64,000 bases of DNA. It comes from Periconia sp. R9002 (taxonomy: Eukaryota; Ascomycota; Dothideomycetes; Pleosporales; Periconiaceae). This document shows, piece after piece, positions 1 through 12,323 of the stretch. Below the pieces are notes generated by a model. That model worked only from the letters and a program-made list of their open reading frames with translations, searched no databases and was not told the DNA's origin. The position numbers and the translations under genes were made by a program. The stretch spans positions 248,001 to 312,000 of the forward strand of contig JAMAHW010000002.1 of the NCBI GenBank assembly GCA_023627715.1, given 5' to 3'. The first letter of the stretch is position 1, and every line of letters begins with the position of its first letter.

Positions 1-3000
1 GAACCTGTGCCTGCGCCCACTTCAAGTATTCGCAAGCCGGGATTTTTGTGCGAAAGGAGATCAATGTAACGGGCGAGTGATTCACCGCATCGTGAATATT
101 CGTTCATCTCATTGTAAAAATCCGTCGCATAGTCATCCCCAAAAAGTAACTGCAGGGCGTCAAGTCTACCAGTCACTAACTCCAGTAGGTTGTCAGTCAC
201 GGCAAGGTAAAAATTCCAAATCTTGTCTTCTTGAATGCGCTTTCTGGCTTGACTCAATGCTTCTGGATCTTGCTCCAGAAAGTCGCATCGAGCTTGAACT
301 TTCGGGTAATGGCCAGAGAAAAAGGAGGTAGCTTGACTATGCATCCATTCCACGTATTTACAGAGGTGGGGTGATCTGGGGGTAATTTGGTCTTTCGCAA
401 GTTGTTCTCGAACCTTCAGAAGGGAAAGGAATAATAATGCGTTCCCCGTGCGTTCGAGGTCGATGAGATCTTCCTCCGACGTCCGGAGCTCTATATTCTG
501 CCAACACTGATCGAGTACTTGATGCCGCGTCATCAGTTCGATGTCAGGCTTCCAGTCTAAACGGAAATATGGATCATGCATGAGTTGATCCGCGTTGTTA
601 CTGTTCGTCGCAATACTGGATATGCATGTTCCTTCGAAAGAGTTCACATGCACCAGAAGTTTCTCAGTCTCTTTACAAAAAACTGATATTGAAGCCTCCA
701 TCTTTCGTTGGTTTCTCATCGTGGAGTGTGCAGAGAGAACCAAATTGTTGTTTTCAGGAAAATGCAAGCCGGTGTTGGAGATCCATAATCTATGGATTCT
801 TTTCGGCACAATTGTGGGTATGTCAAGGTTCCCTCCCTTGCTAGCTGCCACCAAAGCGAGTTGCAAGGCCGCATCTAGGGCTGCCGGATGAACAATATGT
901 TGCTGTTTTATCTCAATCCGTCCTTCTGTTGTGGGGTCCAACTGGGAAAGACTTGCACGTGCATGCCCCTGTTCGTCGTAATAAATATCCGCTAATCCTT
1001 GGAACGCCGGGCCATAGTCGTATCCAAATTTTGGGAACAGGTGCTTGTACAAACTGGATTTCGTAAGTTTTTTGTGCCTATTCGATATCAGTTGGTAGTT
1101 CAAGACATCCTGGTAAAAGGTGTCCTGGTATGGATCGAGGGTGCTGAACAATCTCTGATGGTCGTTTTTGCACTCCACACGCACTTTCCCATCGCAATGC
1201 TCTGCCCATTCACCGCGGAAATAGCTATACAATCGGAACTCATACAAAGTTGTACTGTTTGCTGTCACAATTTTCGCCGTGAGCGGCCTAAACCGAAGTT
1301 CAATTTCCACCTCCGTCGAAATCTCGGGAAAAACGAGCGCTTTTATGAAGTTTGCATGCTCAATTTCATATCCGAGAATGTTGAGGTCCCCAGCCAGCCT
1401 TTGAGCACCTTCCAGAACTGCCCCTATCATGGCGGCAGCCGGATACACAACTATATTGTTGATTTTGTGGTCTTCAATGAATGGAAGTTTCTCAATCCGA
1501 ATGATATTACGCCATCGGGGCTCAAGCTCATTCCAGTCTGCTGTGGGCGCACCGAGCAGGTCGTGTGCAGCCCAACGACGATATCTGAAGTCTCTGCTAA
1601 TTCGGGACTCGTGCCAGTACGTCTTTGTATCATCAAATGGATAACGCGGTAGATCCACTAGCGCGGGTGCCTGAAATGGCTCATCAGGGTTGGTTGTGTT
1701 GATCCTAGCGATATTCATTGAATGACCTAAAATATAGAGCTCTCCCATCGCCCGTTGGAAAGATTGAATACTAGGTCGATTTCGCTTTAGCACAGCTTGA
1801 TAGATTGTATCTGACCCCGGAGTAATATCGTGTATTATTTCGCTAACAGGGCCCTGGAGTGTAGAATGAGGACCGACTTCCAACAGGCTGTGAGCAAAGT
1901 GGCCTTTCACTAGATCCTGTAGTAAGCAAGTCAAGGCCGCCGAAAATCTTACTGGAGATACTAGATTTGCTATCCAATACTGCGGTGTCCTTAACTGTTC
2001 CGGACCCACTTTCGTAGACGAAACAGAAGATATCATGGTCATATCCGTTCTCTTCGAGTCCGAAGTCTTGCTCTCAATGTTGGATATGGCGGACTCATAC
2101 TCCGATACTATAGCGTCCATTTGCGGGGAGTGATAAGCGACAGGAACTTTGAGAATTCTGGCAAAGATCCCATCATGATGAAGCTCTTGCTGTAAAGGAA
2201 GGAGCAAATGTTCTTCTCCAGATAGAGTTATGCTCTTTGGACTGTTGATGCAGCCAATGGAAATGTTCCTCAAAATGGATGATCGGCTGGGAGACTGCAG
2301 GTAAGTTCTAACTTCGGATTCTGAAAGAGCAACTGCCATCATTCTACCCAAATGCGTGCTGGAACTTCCCAAACGGTCTGATAGCTTTCCACGATGGTAT
2401 GCTAATAGAAGGGCGAAGCGTGCGGAAATAGCCCCCATACAGTATCTATTTATCATTAGCATTTTCCCAGGTAACATTGACTATCGACGCGACTCACGCA
2501 GCGCTGATCTCCCCGGAGGAATGTCCGATAACATAGTCAATATGAGTGCCGACCGATTTCAAAAGATCAATCAAGGCGAGTTGTAAAGCTGTGCATAGAG
2601 TCTGACTAATCTCTGCCCGATTCAGGTCAAACGCTCTGTCGCCACGAAATGCGTCCATCAAAATCCAGTTACAATCTACGCTTTCGAGCGACTTTTGAGA
2701 CATGACCAAACTGCGAGCAAAGACAGGGTAGTGCAATAGCTCACGTCCCATCCCCAGCCACTGAGCTCCTTGTCCTGTGAAGATGAGAGTCAGTTTGCGG
2801 TCAACGACAGAATACTTTGGTTTGGCTGTGGAATAGTCTAGCTGTGCGAGCTGATTTACATCGTCTATTACTGCGTAGGTTCGTGCTGAGAAAGACGTCC
2901 TGCGATCCCCTAGGGTCTTGGCGATGGCTACTACGTCGAGGGCTCCGTTCTTAAGACCATGCATGAAATCGCTGCTATGGGAGGCAATCATCCTTTCTAA

Positions 3001-4834
3001 AGCCTGAATGTTATGTGCAGACCACACTAGCAAGTTCGGTGTACCGAGAGCCTTATTCGGGTCTTGTTGAACCGCCAGGAAATGGTTAACCTCCGTACGA
3101 TGATTGCCGACAAACCCGCGAATTTGCATGAAGTGGAAAGCATCGTCGATAATTGTATGAGCATTTGTTCCTCCGAAGCCAAAAGACTGGACAGAAGCTC
3201 TCCTCAGCCCAGCCTGTGGCCATGAAGTAGCTTTCGTCAAAAACTAGATATGGTTAGTAGCACTATGAACAATCGTTTATGATCGAAGCTACCTTCAGAT
3301 TGGGAGCATGGATTGCAGGATTCAGCGTCTGCAGCCCAGCAATAGGCGGTATGACGCCCTTCTCCAAGACTAAGATGGTTTTGATAATCCCTGTAATTCC
3401 ACTCGCGGCTTCTGTATGCCCCATGTTCGCCTTCGTAGCTCCTCTATCACTTGTTCAGTGGAATGACTCCAGGGATCGGAAGGTGCGCTTACACAAAAAC
3501 AGGCGAGGATTCATCCCGTACATCGCAAAAGGCACTTGATAATGCATTTGCTTCGATTGGGTCACCCACTACTGTACCAGTTCCGTGAGCCTCCACGAAG
3601 CGTGTCAGTGCGGTACTCAGCGAGGCTTCCTCGTACGTCGAAAGAAGCAACGACTCTTGGGCTTGGATAGAGGGTTGGGAAAGTCCGGCTGTACGTCCAT
3701 CCTGATTGGTAGATGTCGCACGAATAACTGCCCTAATTACGTCTCCGTCCCGCAGTGCATCCGTAACCTTTTTCAGAACTAGTACACCAAGACCTTCACT
3801 ACGAGCATAACCATTGGCACGCTGATCAAAGCTATAACATTGTCCACTTGGCGAAAGAAAGCCCATGTTTCCAATCGTAGACACAGATTCCGGCGTGCTG
3901 ATGATATTGCAGCCACCTACAATACCCTACCGAAATCTTAGTAAGTTCTCGCATAAGGGTGTGCGCTTTTCGGTCGTAAAATAGCACAAGGCATAGCACC
4001 AGGTTACTGAACTCCACATCACTCACCATTGAGGCTTTCTTCAAACGGAGTGCTTGACATGCCTGATCAAGTGCTACCAAGCTACTGGAACATGCAGTGT
4101 CTATCATGACACTGGGGCCCTTGAGATCAAAGAACCAGCTAATTCTGTTAGCTAGGATAGCCCCAGAGTTTCCTGTCGCATGGTACACAGGCAAGGTCTC
4201 AGGGTCTTTGCATTGCATTAAGTGATAATCTGTTGTGAAGCAACCAACGTGAACCGAGGTCTTGGAACCACGAATCTTGTCCAGTGGGATCCCGGCTTGT
4301 TCATAGTCAGTCACTATTTCAAGTACTCCATTTTCGACACTACGAAATTCATCACCACCATTGTCTTCTGAGGAGCTGATTTAAAAATAGTAGCTACTGA
4401 CCGTTCTCAAGTGCCCAGTACGTAGTTTGAAGAAGTTTTCGCTGCTGAGGATCCATACCTTCCGCTTCCGCGGAGGATATTGCAAAGAACGGCGCATCAA
4501 AAGCGGCAATGTCTTGCTCTAGAAAATGAGCACCCCGAGTGCGCAGCTTTGTCCATTAGTCAGGGAAGGTTAAGCCGCAAACTCTTATGGATCATACAAT
4601 ACCGATTCCGTCAGTTGACGGACCGAATGATTTAGGACTAAATCTGTCTTTCGGAATCGACGGCTCGTGCACTTCACCGCGCATAAGCATATTCCAAAAC
4701 GCTTCTTCGGACGAAATTTCTCCTGGAAACTCGAAGGCGAACCCAACAATGGCGATGGGATCGTATGGGCCATTCACTGGTTCGTCTGGCTTTGGATTGC
4801 CATTGGTATCCTCAGTGGTTACAGGGGGCATCAT
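1..4834 (-). CDS. Highly reducing polyketide synthase PKS1 (KS-AT-DH-MT..., 3' part outside window)
   Basis: Iterative type I HR-PKS that builds a reduced polyketide chain from malonyl-CoA. Reading down the minus strand from the ATG at 4834, I see the KS opening ([14 protein letters not shown]), the KS active-site Cys (DTACSSSL), both KS histidines ([17 protein letters not shown]), AT ([16 protein letters not shown]), DH ([11 protein letters not shown]; second acid in HPAALDA), and methyltransferase motif I (ILEVGAGTG) right at the window edge. KR, ACP and any ER lie outside. Six introns fit: 4547-4597, 4296-4401, 3927-4026, 3444-3492, 3244-3292 and 2446-2497; from 2445 to 1 the frame is open. 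The first two use AAG 3' splice sites. The DH motif has Asn where Gly is usual. An FAD monooxygenase lies upstream on the same strand. All KS catalytic residues are present, so I read it as functional, not a relic. Confidence 0.93.
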
Positions 4835-6059
4835 TACGGCGTCACGATGTGATGATTGCGAGTTGATGAAGAATCACACACCCCGACTTGAAACCTTCAA
4901 GAGACCAACTACCGAGGGGATTCACTTTCTGAAAGATTTGCGCTATTCCGATAAAGGCGGCAGAGTATATACATCACATTCTGCAAGCTCGTTCACAGGA
5001 ACAATGAGAACGGCATATCAGAGATTGCCCGTACAAGATGAACAGGGTATCGTGATGCTAGCCGCACCAGCTTGCCGAAACACTGTGTTTTCCGCCTCGT
5101 TCGTGTTCACAGGGCCAAACATTCACAACGTAAGCCTCGCCTGCCGTTGAAAGTGGAGTCAATTTCGTATGTATACGGGTTCCTGTCTAGTTGGAACGTT
5201 GCGTCTCCGTGCATGAGCTGTGGCTTGCATCTTTCCATAAGACATCACTTACTAGCAGGGACACAGCATTTGCATTATGACCCGACCCCTGTAAGCATCC
5301 CAACCAATGCAGCAAGTGTTGCGTACATGACAACAATTATCCACATGTGGGGAAACGATATCTAATTGCAAGGGTTGCTAGGGATGCATTGCCACCGCAG
5401 TAGATTGGCTAGCAATTAATCCTGGAATGGAAAACTCCGTCTGACTGCATTATGACCCCGCACATGATCGTACCGAAGGAAGTAGCGGTACGGTCGCTCC
5501 CGCAGCTATGCAATTGGATTATATGTTACTAAGATTGAATTTTACTGGGAACTGCATGTGACCGTCGATTCTCTACAATTCAATTAGATGCACTGTTACA
5601 TCAATTGATGTGAGCTTCTCTAGTAAAAGCACATGCTCCAAACACAAGTTCATCCAGTATTATTAATGAACTCAAATAGATTCAAAGGTTCTAATTTTTA
5701 TGTGAAAGACTACTGTTTTCGCAGTTGGCCCGACGTGGCTGCCTTTTGATCTCGATACTCTTGGGCAAACGATTACACAACCGAAGCTCCAAGTATTTTT
5801 TGCTTTTAGCCAACGGTTGATTCGTGGTTACATTCTGGTTTGGAAGCCTATGTAGTACGTTAGGCAATTAGGGCTAATTCGAAACAAGGCAGTGATTCTG
5901 AGTTTTATATAGACGTGCAAAGTAACATATTTCTTGCAATTTTGATTCAGAGTAGATTGTGGAGTACAAATGATCTTTCACCGCACACAGCTATTTCACA
6001 TCTACAAAATGGAAGTATAGACTCCCATGCTCTATGTGTGTAACAATGGTTCCCAGATT
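4835..6059. promoter_or_regulatory. Upstream region of PKS1
   Basis: About 1.2 kb between the PKS1 start and the 3' end of the FAD monooxygenase, both on the minus strand. I see no credible gene; the plus-strand reading frames here have no family signature. An everted repeat at 5466-5495 (CCG, 10-bp spacer, CGG inside 10-bp arms matching at 9 of 10 positions) is the kind of site Zn2Cys6 dimers bind. Confidence 0.4.
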
Positions 6060-7356
6060 CTATACTGGCTCGTCTAACACATCAAGCCACTCGCCAGTCA
6101 GCCCAAACTGACCCATAGCCTTACTTCGTATCGAAAACTTCCTGGCGTATTCACTCACCACCTTCCTATATTCTTCCATACTTTCATCTCCCTTCAATAC
6201 GTCGCTCAGAGTCAATGCCTGCAGGGCCGCAAGATCGCAGCTCAACCCTAGATGGGGGCGAAATTGTGTAAATGCTTCGCCAACAAGAAACAGTTTGCCA
6301 TCACAAAAGTTTACGCCGGAGCTCTCAAAACTAGTGATAGCAGTCACAAAAGGCTGCCGACTGTTTTGAATGATCTCAAGCCAACCATTGGGCAGTTCAT
6401 GGTTGGCGAGCTGTTTGTCCCACACTTCTTGGCGAATACGGCCGCGAGGAACTGTTTTATTATGAAGGTGACCGGTGGCGTCCGTCATGATTTCCATAAA
6501 TTCCACAGATCCTTCTTCAACAGGGTAATACCATGCCCAATCCAACAGCCGCTCTCCTTTCTCTGTGCTTCCTGAATCTCCTGGGGTCAAATACCTGTGC
6601 GCAGTTTGTAAATTTAATGGACAAAAAGCTGCATGAAGGGACCTTACGCAATGATATATTGACCTTCCAGGAAGGTAAATAATAGTTTTGCTTCGAAGAC
6701 GCCGTTTAATAAGTTTGGTGTCTGTGCCTCCGGAACGCAGCCTCTCCACGCGACATAACCAGCGTATTCGGGCTTCACTTGCGGCAGGATTTGAGCACGA
6801 ATGGTGGATCGGGCACCGTCCGCACCGATAACAAGAGGTGCTTCAATTATCCTCCCAATTCTGTCGCCTTTGTCCGTGAAAGTGACTTCAATGACTGAGT
6901 CTACGTCTCTATATTCAACCCGATCTACGCGGACACCGGCCTTATACACACAAGGTGCACCATGGACGCTCGGACTGAGGAACTTCGTTTTGAGTTTCTG
7001 GAAGAGCAAACTCCACGTACAAGTGGTGACGGACAGGGTCATAGGGATTTCGGCTACGACGGCTCCTCTTGGACCGAGAATTTGTGAACTGGGAGTTCGG
7101 ATTGCAAAAGATTCGTCAATGTCCAGATACTCCCACACCAGGCGCTGTGCGTTAGGTCCCAAGCTCAACCCTGCTGCTTCAGCATGGAGGTCAGCGTATT
7201 CCCTTGATTCGAGAACGATGACTTTCCGCCCTAATGATTTGAGAACGACTGCGTGCATCAAGGCAGCAATTGATCCCCCGACCTTCGAAAAATATTTGGT
7301 CACCGAAACGCCTGTGGTTTCAGTTGCACTCTACTCACAACAATAGCATCCACCAT
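6060..7356 (-). CDS. FAD-dependent monooxygenase (zeaxanthin-epoxidase/2,6-dihydroxypyridine-hydroxylase type)
   Basis: Single-component flavoprotein monooxygenase, expected to epoxidise or hydroxylate the cluster 1 polyketide using NAD(P)H and O2. Three exons (7356-7339, 7282-6648, 6594-6060; introns 7283-7338 and 6595-6647) give 395 residues. The first 18-nt exon encodes MVDAIV; splicing to the second completes the dinucleotide fold as VVGGSIAALMHAVVLKSLG followed by a hydrophobic strand and VLES. GADGARSTIRAQ is the central GD motif, and GEAFTQFRPHLGLSCDLAAL is the C-terminal FAD-ribityl motif. The first intron uses an AAG 3' splice site. The gene lies upstream of PKS1 on the same strand and is divergent from the 7TM gene. 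Polyether and pyrone clusters use epoxidases of this broad fold, but exact chemistry cannot be read from sequence. Confidence 0.88.
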
Positions 7357-7981
7357 ATCTAATCCAATTCAGCCGCAGGAAACAAGATGAACGATATCGC
7401 GTGGCAGTCCTTTCCAACGCCTGAGCTGTGTAAAAGATATAAACATAGAAAGCAGTGACACAAAGCAATTATGTGTGCACTGACAGACATCAGGCTGCGC
7501 CGCGAGAGTATCATCATAAAATCCGCACGGCCTTTCCGACTATCTCTGATTGGTGATAAAATATGCGTGCTGCTTGGCGATCGTTAAGATGTATTATACA
7601 CCGACTTACTCGCGCGCATTGACGTAAGCAATATATATCGGCGATTGAAACACGAAGCAGAAGCATCAGTGGCTGGCTCATAATCGGATAATGGGACACA
7701 AAGGAAAGCACTACCAGTGCCCCGTATTGATATACGAGTAAGAACTCAAACTTGGGTTTGTCGGACATGCAAAAACAAAAAGGGCCTCAAACGCGATCCC
7801 CGAATCCCGCACGAGCATACTTTATGTTATTGGCGGTGGCAATAAGCCCAGCATGCGGAAACTCCGTTCTTGCATGTTGCACTACATCTCTTACAATTGT
7901 GACTAGACATCCGAGTAGAAATTCCAACTTGTTTGCTTCCACACAGCGGACGATATCCTATGATCAATTGAAGCCGTAGCC
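7357..7981. promoter_or_regulatory. Divergent promoter between FAD monooxygenase and 7TM gene
   Basis: A 625-bp region separates two divergent genes of cluster 1 and must hold both promoters. I found no CGGWCCG site and no gene in it. Confidence 0.4.
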
Positions 7982-9231
7982 ATGGCTGCATTCAAAGATT
8001 TCACCCCGCAGAGTTACAGAGAGTTCACCAATCTTATCATTCAGTTGACCATTATAGTGGTGGCAGTGGGTTTGCGATTTATTTGTAAGCTGTCGAAAAC
8101 AGAACATCCACTTGGTTGGGATGATTTCTGGATAGTGGTTGCCATGCTCTTCAACATCTCGGGAAACAGTCTTGCTTTCTGGGGTGATTCCTGATCTAAT
8201 CCGTTTGATACATCTGTTTACGCTAACAATTCTAGGCCTGTTCGCAAGCCATGGAGGAACAGCGACAGCTGTCCTGCTCCAGAATGGAGATCGCAAGGGA
8301 GCTGAAATTTATCTTTTAGTGCGTCTTGTTCAAATATATTCCGTCAGTTGGTAGCTCACAATTTTAGACTTCAGATATTGGCTCGATGACATGGTTTTTC
8401 TCCATTGCATGTCTCTGCTTCAGTGTAATCTGCTTCTACCTACGCATTTTCCGCTTTGAGGATCATTTCGAACTCAAGGCAAGAATCATGCTGGGCTTCG
8501 CCGGAGCTTGGGGCCTGGCCAGCGGACTGGCGGGTTACTTGAACTGCATACCCCCATCGAATTTCTGGAAGATGAAGGATCTGGATAAATGTGGCAACTT
8601 CAATGTCTTCATTCTATGCAGTGCAATCTTCGAGATCATCATTACCGCTGGCATTTTGGTACTTCCCATCAAACCGGTAATGAGATTAACACTTTCTCTG
8701 CGAGCTCGACTTTCAGTGTTGGGTATCTTCTTGCTGGGTACTTTGTAAGTTTTCTTCCCCCCACAGTACAAATTTCGTAGCTTATTGAGATGGAAAAAGT
8801 GTTCTCGTTACTGGAATTCTCAGAGCTGCTTTGGTCTACCGACCTGGCGAAATCACGCGTGAGTTGCATTCACTACTAAGCCATTGCTTGTACACTATTA
8901 CTATTGCTAACTGCCCATAGCAAATTATTATGCTTTGCAATTCTGGTCGGGGGTTCATGGCACCGCAGCTTTCGTGTCCGCATGTTTGCCATTGTATCAA
9001 CCACTTTGGGCGATGGTATCGGCTGCTTCGAAGGTCGTATTGAGTTATTCTCAGGCGCTAGCGGTACAACGGCTGCGCAGTAGACGCAGTCGGTCGACTT
9101 TACGTTCCAGAAATAGTTCTGGAAAAACTGATTCCGAACGTAGAGATGATGTTGAAGCTATGGTAGGAAAAAATCAGGCCTCCGAAATGGTTCAGGAATA
9201 TGAGATGTGGCAGGGAGAGCACCGCGGGTGA
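7982..9231 (+). CDS. Fungal rhodopsin-domain (PTH11-like) seven-helix membrane protein
   Basis: Integral membrane protein of the fungal rhodopsin-like superfamily, whose members are mostly uncharacterised and sometimes receptor-like. Five exons (7982-8183, 8236-8318, 8368-8744, 8824-8858, 8921-9231) give 335 residues. Hydrophobic helices start at NLIIQLTIIVVAVGLRFI, with the family's GWDD loop after helix 1. Further helices follow at FFSIACLCFSVICFYLRIF, the LGFAGAWGLASGLAG segment, VFILCSAIFEIIITAGILVLPI, and SVLGIFLLGTLAALVY. A CLPLYQPLW segment precedes a long Arg/Ser-rich cytoplasmic tail. It lies inside cluster 1, between the FAD monooxygenase and the P450. Such genes are frequent neighbours of fungal biosynthetic clusters, but a role in biosynthesis is not established here. 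No CFEM domain is present. Confidence 0.85.
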
Positions 9232-10083
9232 AGAAAGGCGGTGTCACTTCAAGTATCTTCCCGGGTCAATCGAGAATGCTGTGTATTTTCTTTGCTTATA
9301 TGCATTGGTGAAGAGACGGTCACGAATCAGTGCAAACTATGCCCATTTGCAGTAATTCAAACGTCTGCCCAGATGGATTGAATCTTTCATGGACGAAAAT
9401 TCCATCCAAATCGTATGTCTGACTTTGTATGAGGCAACAAAATTTTTTTCACACTAATAGATGCAGATCTACCTTTTCCATGACCTTATTTCGCCAGTAT
9501 GGTACGTTCATCTTTCCTACGTTGGGCACCGATGCAGCATTGTTACAGTGTATGTGCCGCCTGGAGGGTTATTTTATTGCGTCGCGGTTGAACACTACGT
9601 ATGCATGCAACTGTGTGCACCTTAGATTGCGTTACGAAACTGCACCCAATCGATCACTCGCACGATACACGCCGCAAGGCTTATGTGGCTTTGCCAGATC
9701 AGATTATGGTGGTCAGATGAATTTTGGCTAAAGTCCACCCGCACCCAAGCTACCTGTGTCAGCGTTTGAGGCAAGTGCCAAGATGTTGATACGACACCCG
9801 CATGTTTTGCCTAGATCTGCCTGTAGATTGGTCGAAGCCGCTATCCACACACTCGGATTTGCAAGCAGACAGATAACTGAGCTAGGAAGGTTCTTTTTTC
9901 TGTGAGATGATCTCGATCTACTATTATTTACATGTGACCGTTCGCTAAAAGTAGTTTTAGGGTGGCACTGCTAAGGTGTTTTGGGGGATGTTAACTAACA
10001 GGTGAATCTTCCTTGGTAGTATCCAGTCATCGGTAGAATTACCCAGGAATGCGCCAGTTGAATTTCGACTGAGCAAGTGAGAG
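9232..10083. other. Intergenic region upstream of P450-1
   Basis: 852 bp with no convincing gene. A 100-residue open frame at 9429-9731 has no recognisable domain and unstructured composition. The P450 promoter should lie at its right end. Confidence 0.4.
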
Positions 10084-11836
10084 ATGGCTACACTCGTCCT
10101 TTCTAGTCTTTTGGTCGCTCTGGTCTACGTAAGTAACTACAGCTTTGAGGCATGAGCCCGAAATTGCTAAGTTTTAATCTGAGACCAGGCCTCATGCAAG
10201 GCGATCTATAATGTGTTTCTTCATCCATTAGCGAACTGCCCGGGGCCCTTCTTTGCCAGTATCTCATCCATCCCATCATTTTACCATGCGGTGAAAGGGG
10301 ATAGACACATATGGATATGGCAATGTTTCCAGAGCTATGGTATTTTTGTCAACTCTTGGACAGTCTCCGAATGCTGAATGCCGCAAAGGCCAAACGTTCC
10401 GAGCCACGCCTGACACGGTTCTATTCTATACGCCTCGCGCTATTCATGACATCTACGGCTCCCACTCCCAGTTCAGAAAATCGAACTTTTATGATTCGTG
10501 GCCCCGCCACAAGGACGACTATCACACTCTCAACACCACCGACCCGAAGCTGCATGCGAGGAAAAAAAAGCTTCTGAAATCTGCGATAACCAAAACCTCT
10601 ATGCGTGAGGTATCGAGAGTTATGGTCGAACATATAGATCGTTGGCTGGAGATTATGTTTGACTCCCAAGATCTGAATGCGTGGTCGGAACCTCGAAACA
10701 TAGCAAAATGGGCAGATTGGCTGGCCCTTGACATCATAGGGGATTTGGTGTTCGGAAAGTCATTTAACGCCAAAGAGCTAACACCAGAACATAACCCTTT
10801 TAAAAAAATCCCCGATCATGTGGTTAAGTTCATGCGCATTGCGTACCCAGTAAGTGGTGCTAAGAGCTATTGACATATGGATAAAACCTAACATTCTTAG
10901 GTCGGACACTCGCCTTTCCTAAGGCTCATCATTTGGCTAAAGCCTCGAGGGCTTAACTATCTTCTAAATTCACTGATCCCGAAAGAAGTGAAAGAGTACA
11001 ATAAATTCATCGCAGAAAGCGTCGCCGACAGCATGGCCGTTGGAGAAGATAAACCTTCAAGGAGCCATGGTAGCATACTACATGCATTAAGTACCATGAA
11101 GGATTCTAATACAGGAAAACCTTTGTTGTCTACGGAAGAGCTTTTAGCAGAGGCTCATCTCTTGAACATTGCCGGACGAGACACAGTTGCCGTAACAATT
11201 AGTGCACTGTTCTTCTATTTATGCCACTATCCTCGTGTTTACGAAAAGCTCACACGAGAAATTCGAAGCAAATTTCCAACGCCAAAAGACATTCTGCCAG
11301 GCCGTATGCTTTCGTCTTGCTATTATTTAAAAGCATGTATTAATGAAACACTGAGAATGGCACCTGCGGGGACAAGTGAGCATCCCCGCAAAGTTCTTCA
11401 TCCAGGTGCAACTATAGACGGAACATACTACCCTGGGGGAATAATAGTGGGGGCTGGCGCATGGGCCGTAGCGTACAATGACGCCTTGTACGGTGACCCG
11501 GAAATATATAGGCCTGAGAGATGGTTAGTCTGTGAAGAAACTGGACCATCTGCTGAGGAAGTCGGACGCCTCAAAGCTGGATTCCATCCATTTTCTCAAG
11601 GGCCTGGGGCATGTCCTGGACAAGAAATTGCAATGATACAGCTCATGATGCTTATTGGACGTACAATCCATATTTATGAGATACGATTGACTCCAGGTAC
11701 TAATTTGGGAGGGGGCGAGGCATCACTAGGTTGGGGTAGACAGTCTCCAAACCAATACCAACTGGAGGATATGTACATGGCCGTACGAAATGGACCCTTG
11801 GTGCAATTCAGGCGACGCATAGGTGAAATTAGCTAG
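10084..11836 (+). CDS. Cytochrome P450 monooxygenase P450-1
   Basis: Membrane-anchored microsomal P450, expected to oxidise the cluster 1 polyketide. Four exons (10084-10128, 10189-10339, 10389-10849, 10901-11836) give exactly 531 codons (530 residues). The N-terminal anchor (MATLVLSSLLVALVY) is split by intron 1 and followed by a proline hinge (HPLANCPGP). The I-helix reads LLNIAGRDTVAVTIS, the K-helix NETLRM, the PERF-type motif YRPERW, and the heme loop HPFSQGPGACPGQEIAM. The heme-loop Arg (FxxGxRxCxG) is Gly here, which is unusual. Intron 2 is only 49 bp and ends in AAAG. It sits between the 7TM protein and the O-methyltransferase on the same strand. Confidence 0.93.
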
Positions 11837-12236
11837 TTTTTAGAATGAAAAGCAATGTAATCTGTCTAAAATATAAAAAAAGAAAGAGATCCCGTTATAA
11901 CACCTACCGGTTCCTTAGATGACCAAATTTGGTTTCGAAACGTATTGCAATTAATTTCAATGATCAAACCACGCATTCTTTCCATTTACAAGCCCGATAT
12001 TTGACGGTATGTGTAGATTTCAAGTTTGAGAACCGTGAAGAAAATAGTATGCTTCGCTATTTCTTGTCTCAGATATGTATTGTAATGGTATTGGGATTCT
12101 CTGGTTTTGTACACAATAGAGGGATTTAGGTCCTAATCCAGAGAATTTGGGGGTTCCTTCTACATTTTACTTACTTATACCCTGTGCCTCTCGCTTCGAA
12201 ACCGAGCAAGGAACTATGCTCGCTGTTTGAGCCAAT

Positions 12237-12246
12237 ATCACGTGAT
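12237..12246. promoter_or_regulatory. Palindromic E-box (ATCACGTGAT) upstream of O-methyltransferase
   Basis: A perfect 10-bp palindrome centred on CACGTG lies 78 bp before the O-methyltransferase ATG. This is the core recognised by fungal bHLH factors. TCACGTG also occurs upstream of the MAPEG gene and of the DUF6606 gene (63568-63575), so it is not specific to the cluster. Confidence 0.35.
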
Positions 12247-12323
12247 CTCCATGTGATACATCCTCCTCTAAGGTTGACAATCTTCTTCGCATTGATTACC
12301 GTTTTTTCTTGTGAAAGCCAGGC

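Noticed and set aside
999..1652. 217-residue plus-strand open frame
   Set aside because: It is antisense to the DH domain of PKS1 and has no family signature.
4619..4625. CGGACCG inside PKS1 exon 1 (also 30745-30751 in ALDH and 59977-59983 in the atypical SDR)
   Set aside because: These lie in coding sequence and match chance expectation, so they are not counted as regulatory sites.
1..4834. PKS1 looked like a fragmented pseudogene because its reading frames are short and shifted
   Set aside because: Six introns with GT donors and AG acceptors restore one continuous frame with all KS catalytic residues, and the frame from 2445 to the window edge is open.
4587..5150. 187-residue plus-strand open frame over the PKS1 start
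   Set aside because: It is a shadow of PKS1 exon 1 and its promoter; the translation has no recognisable domain.
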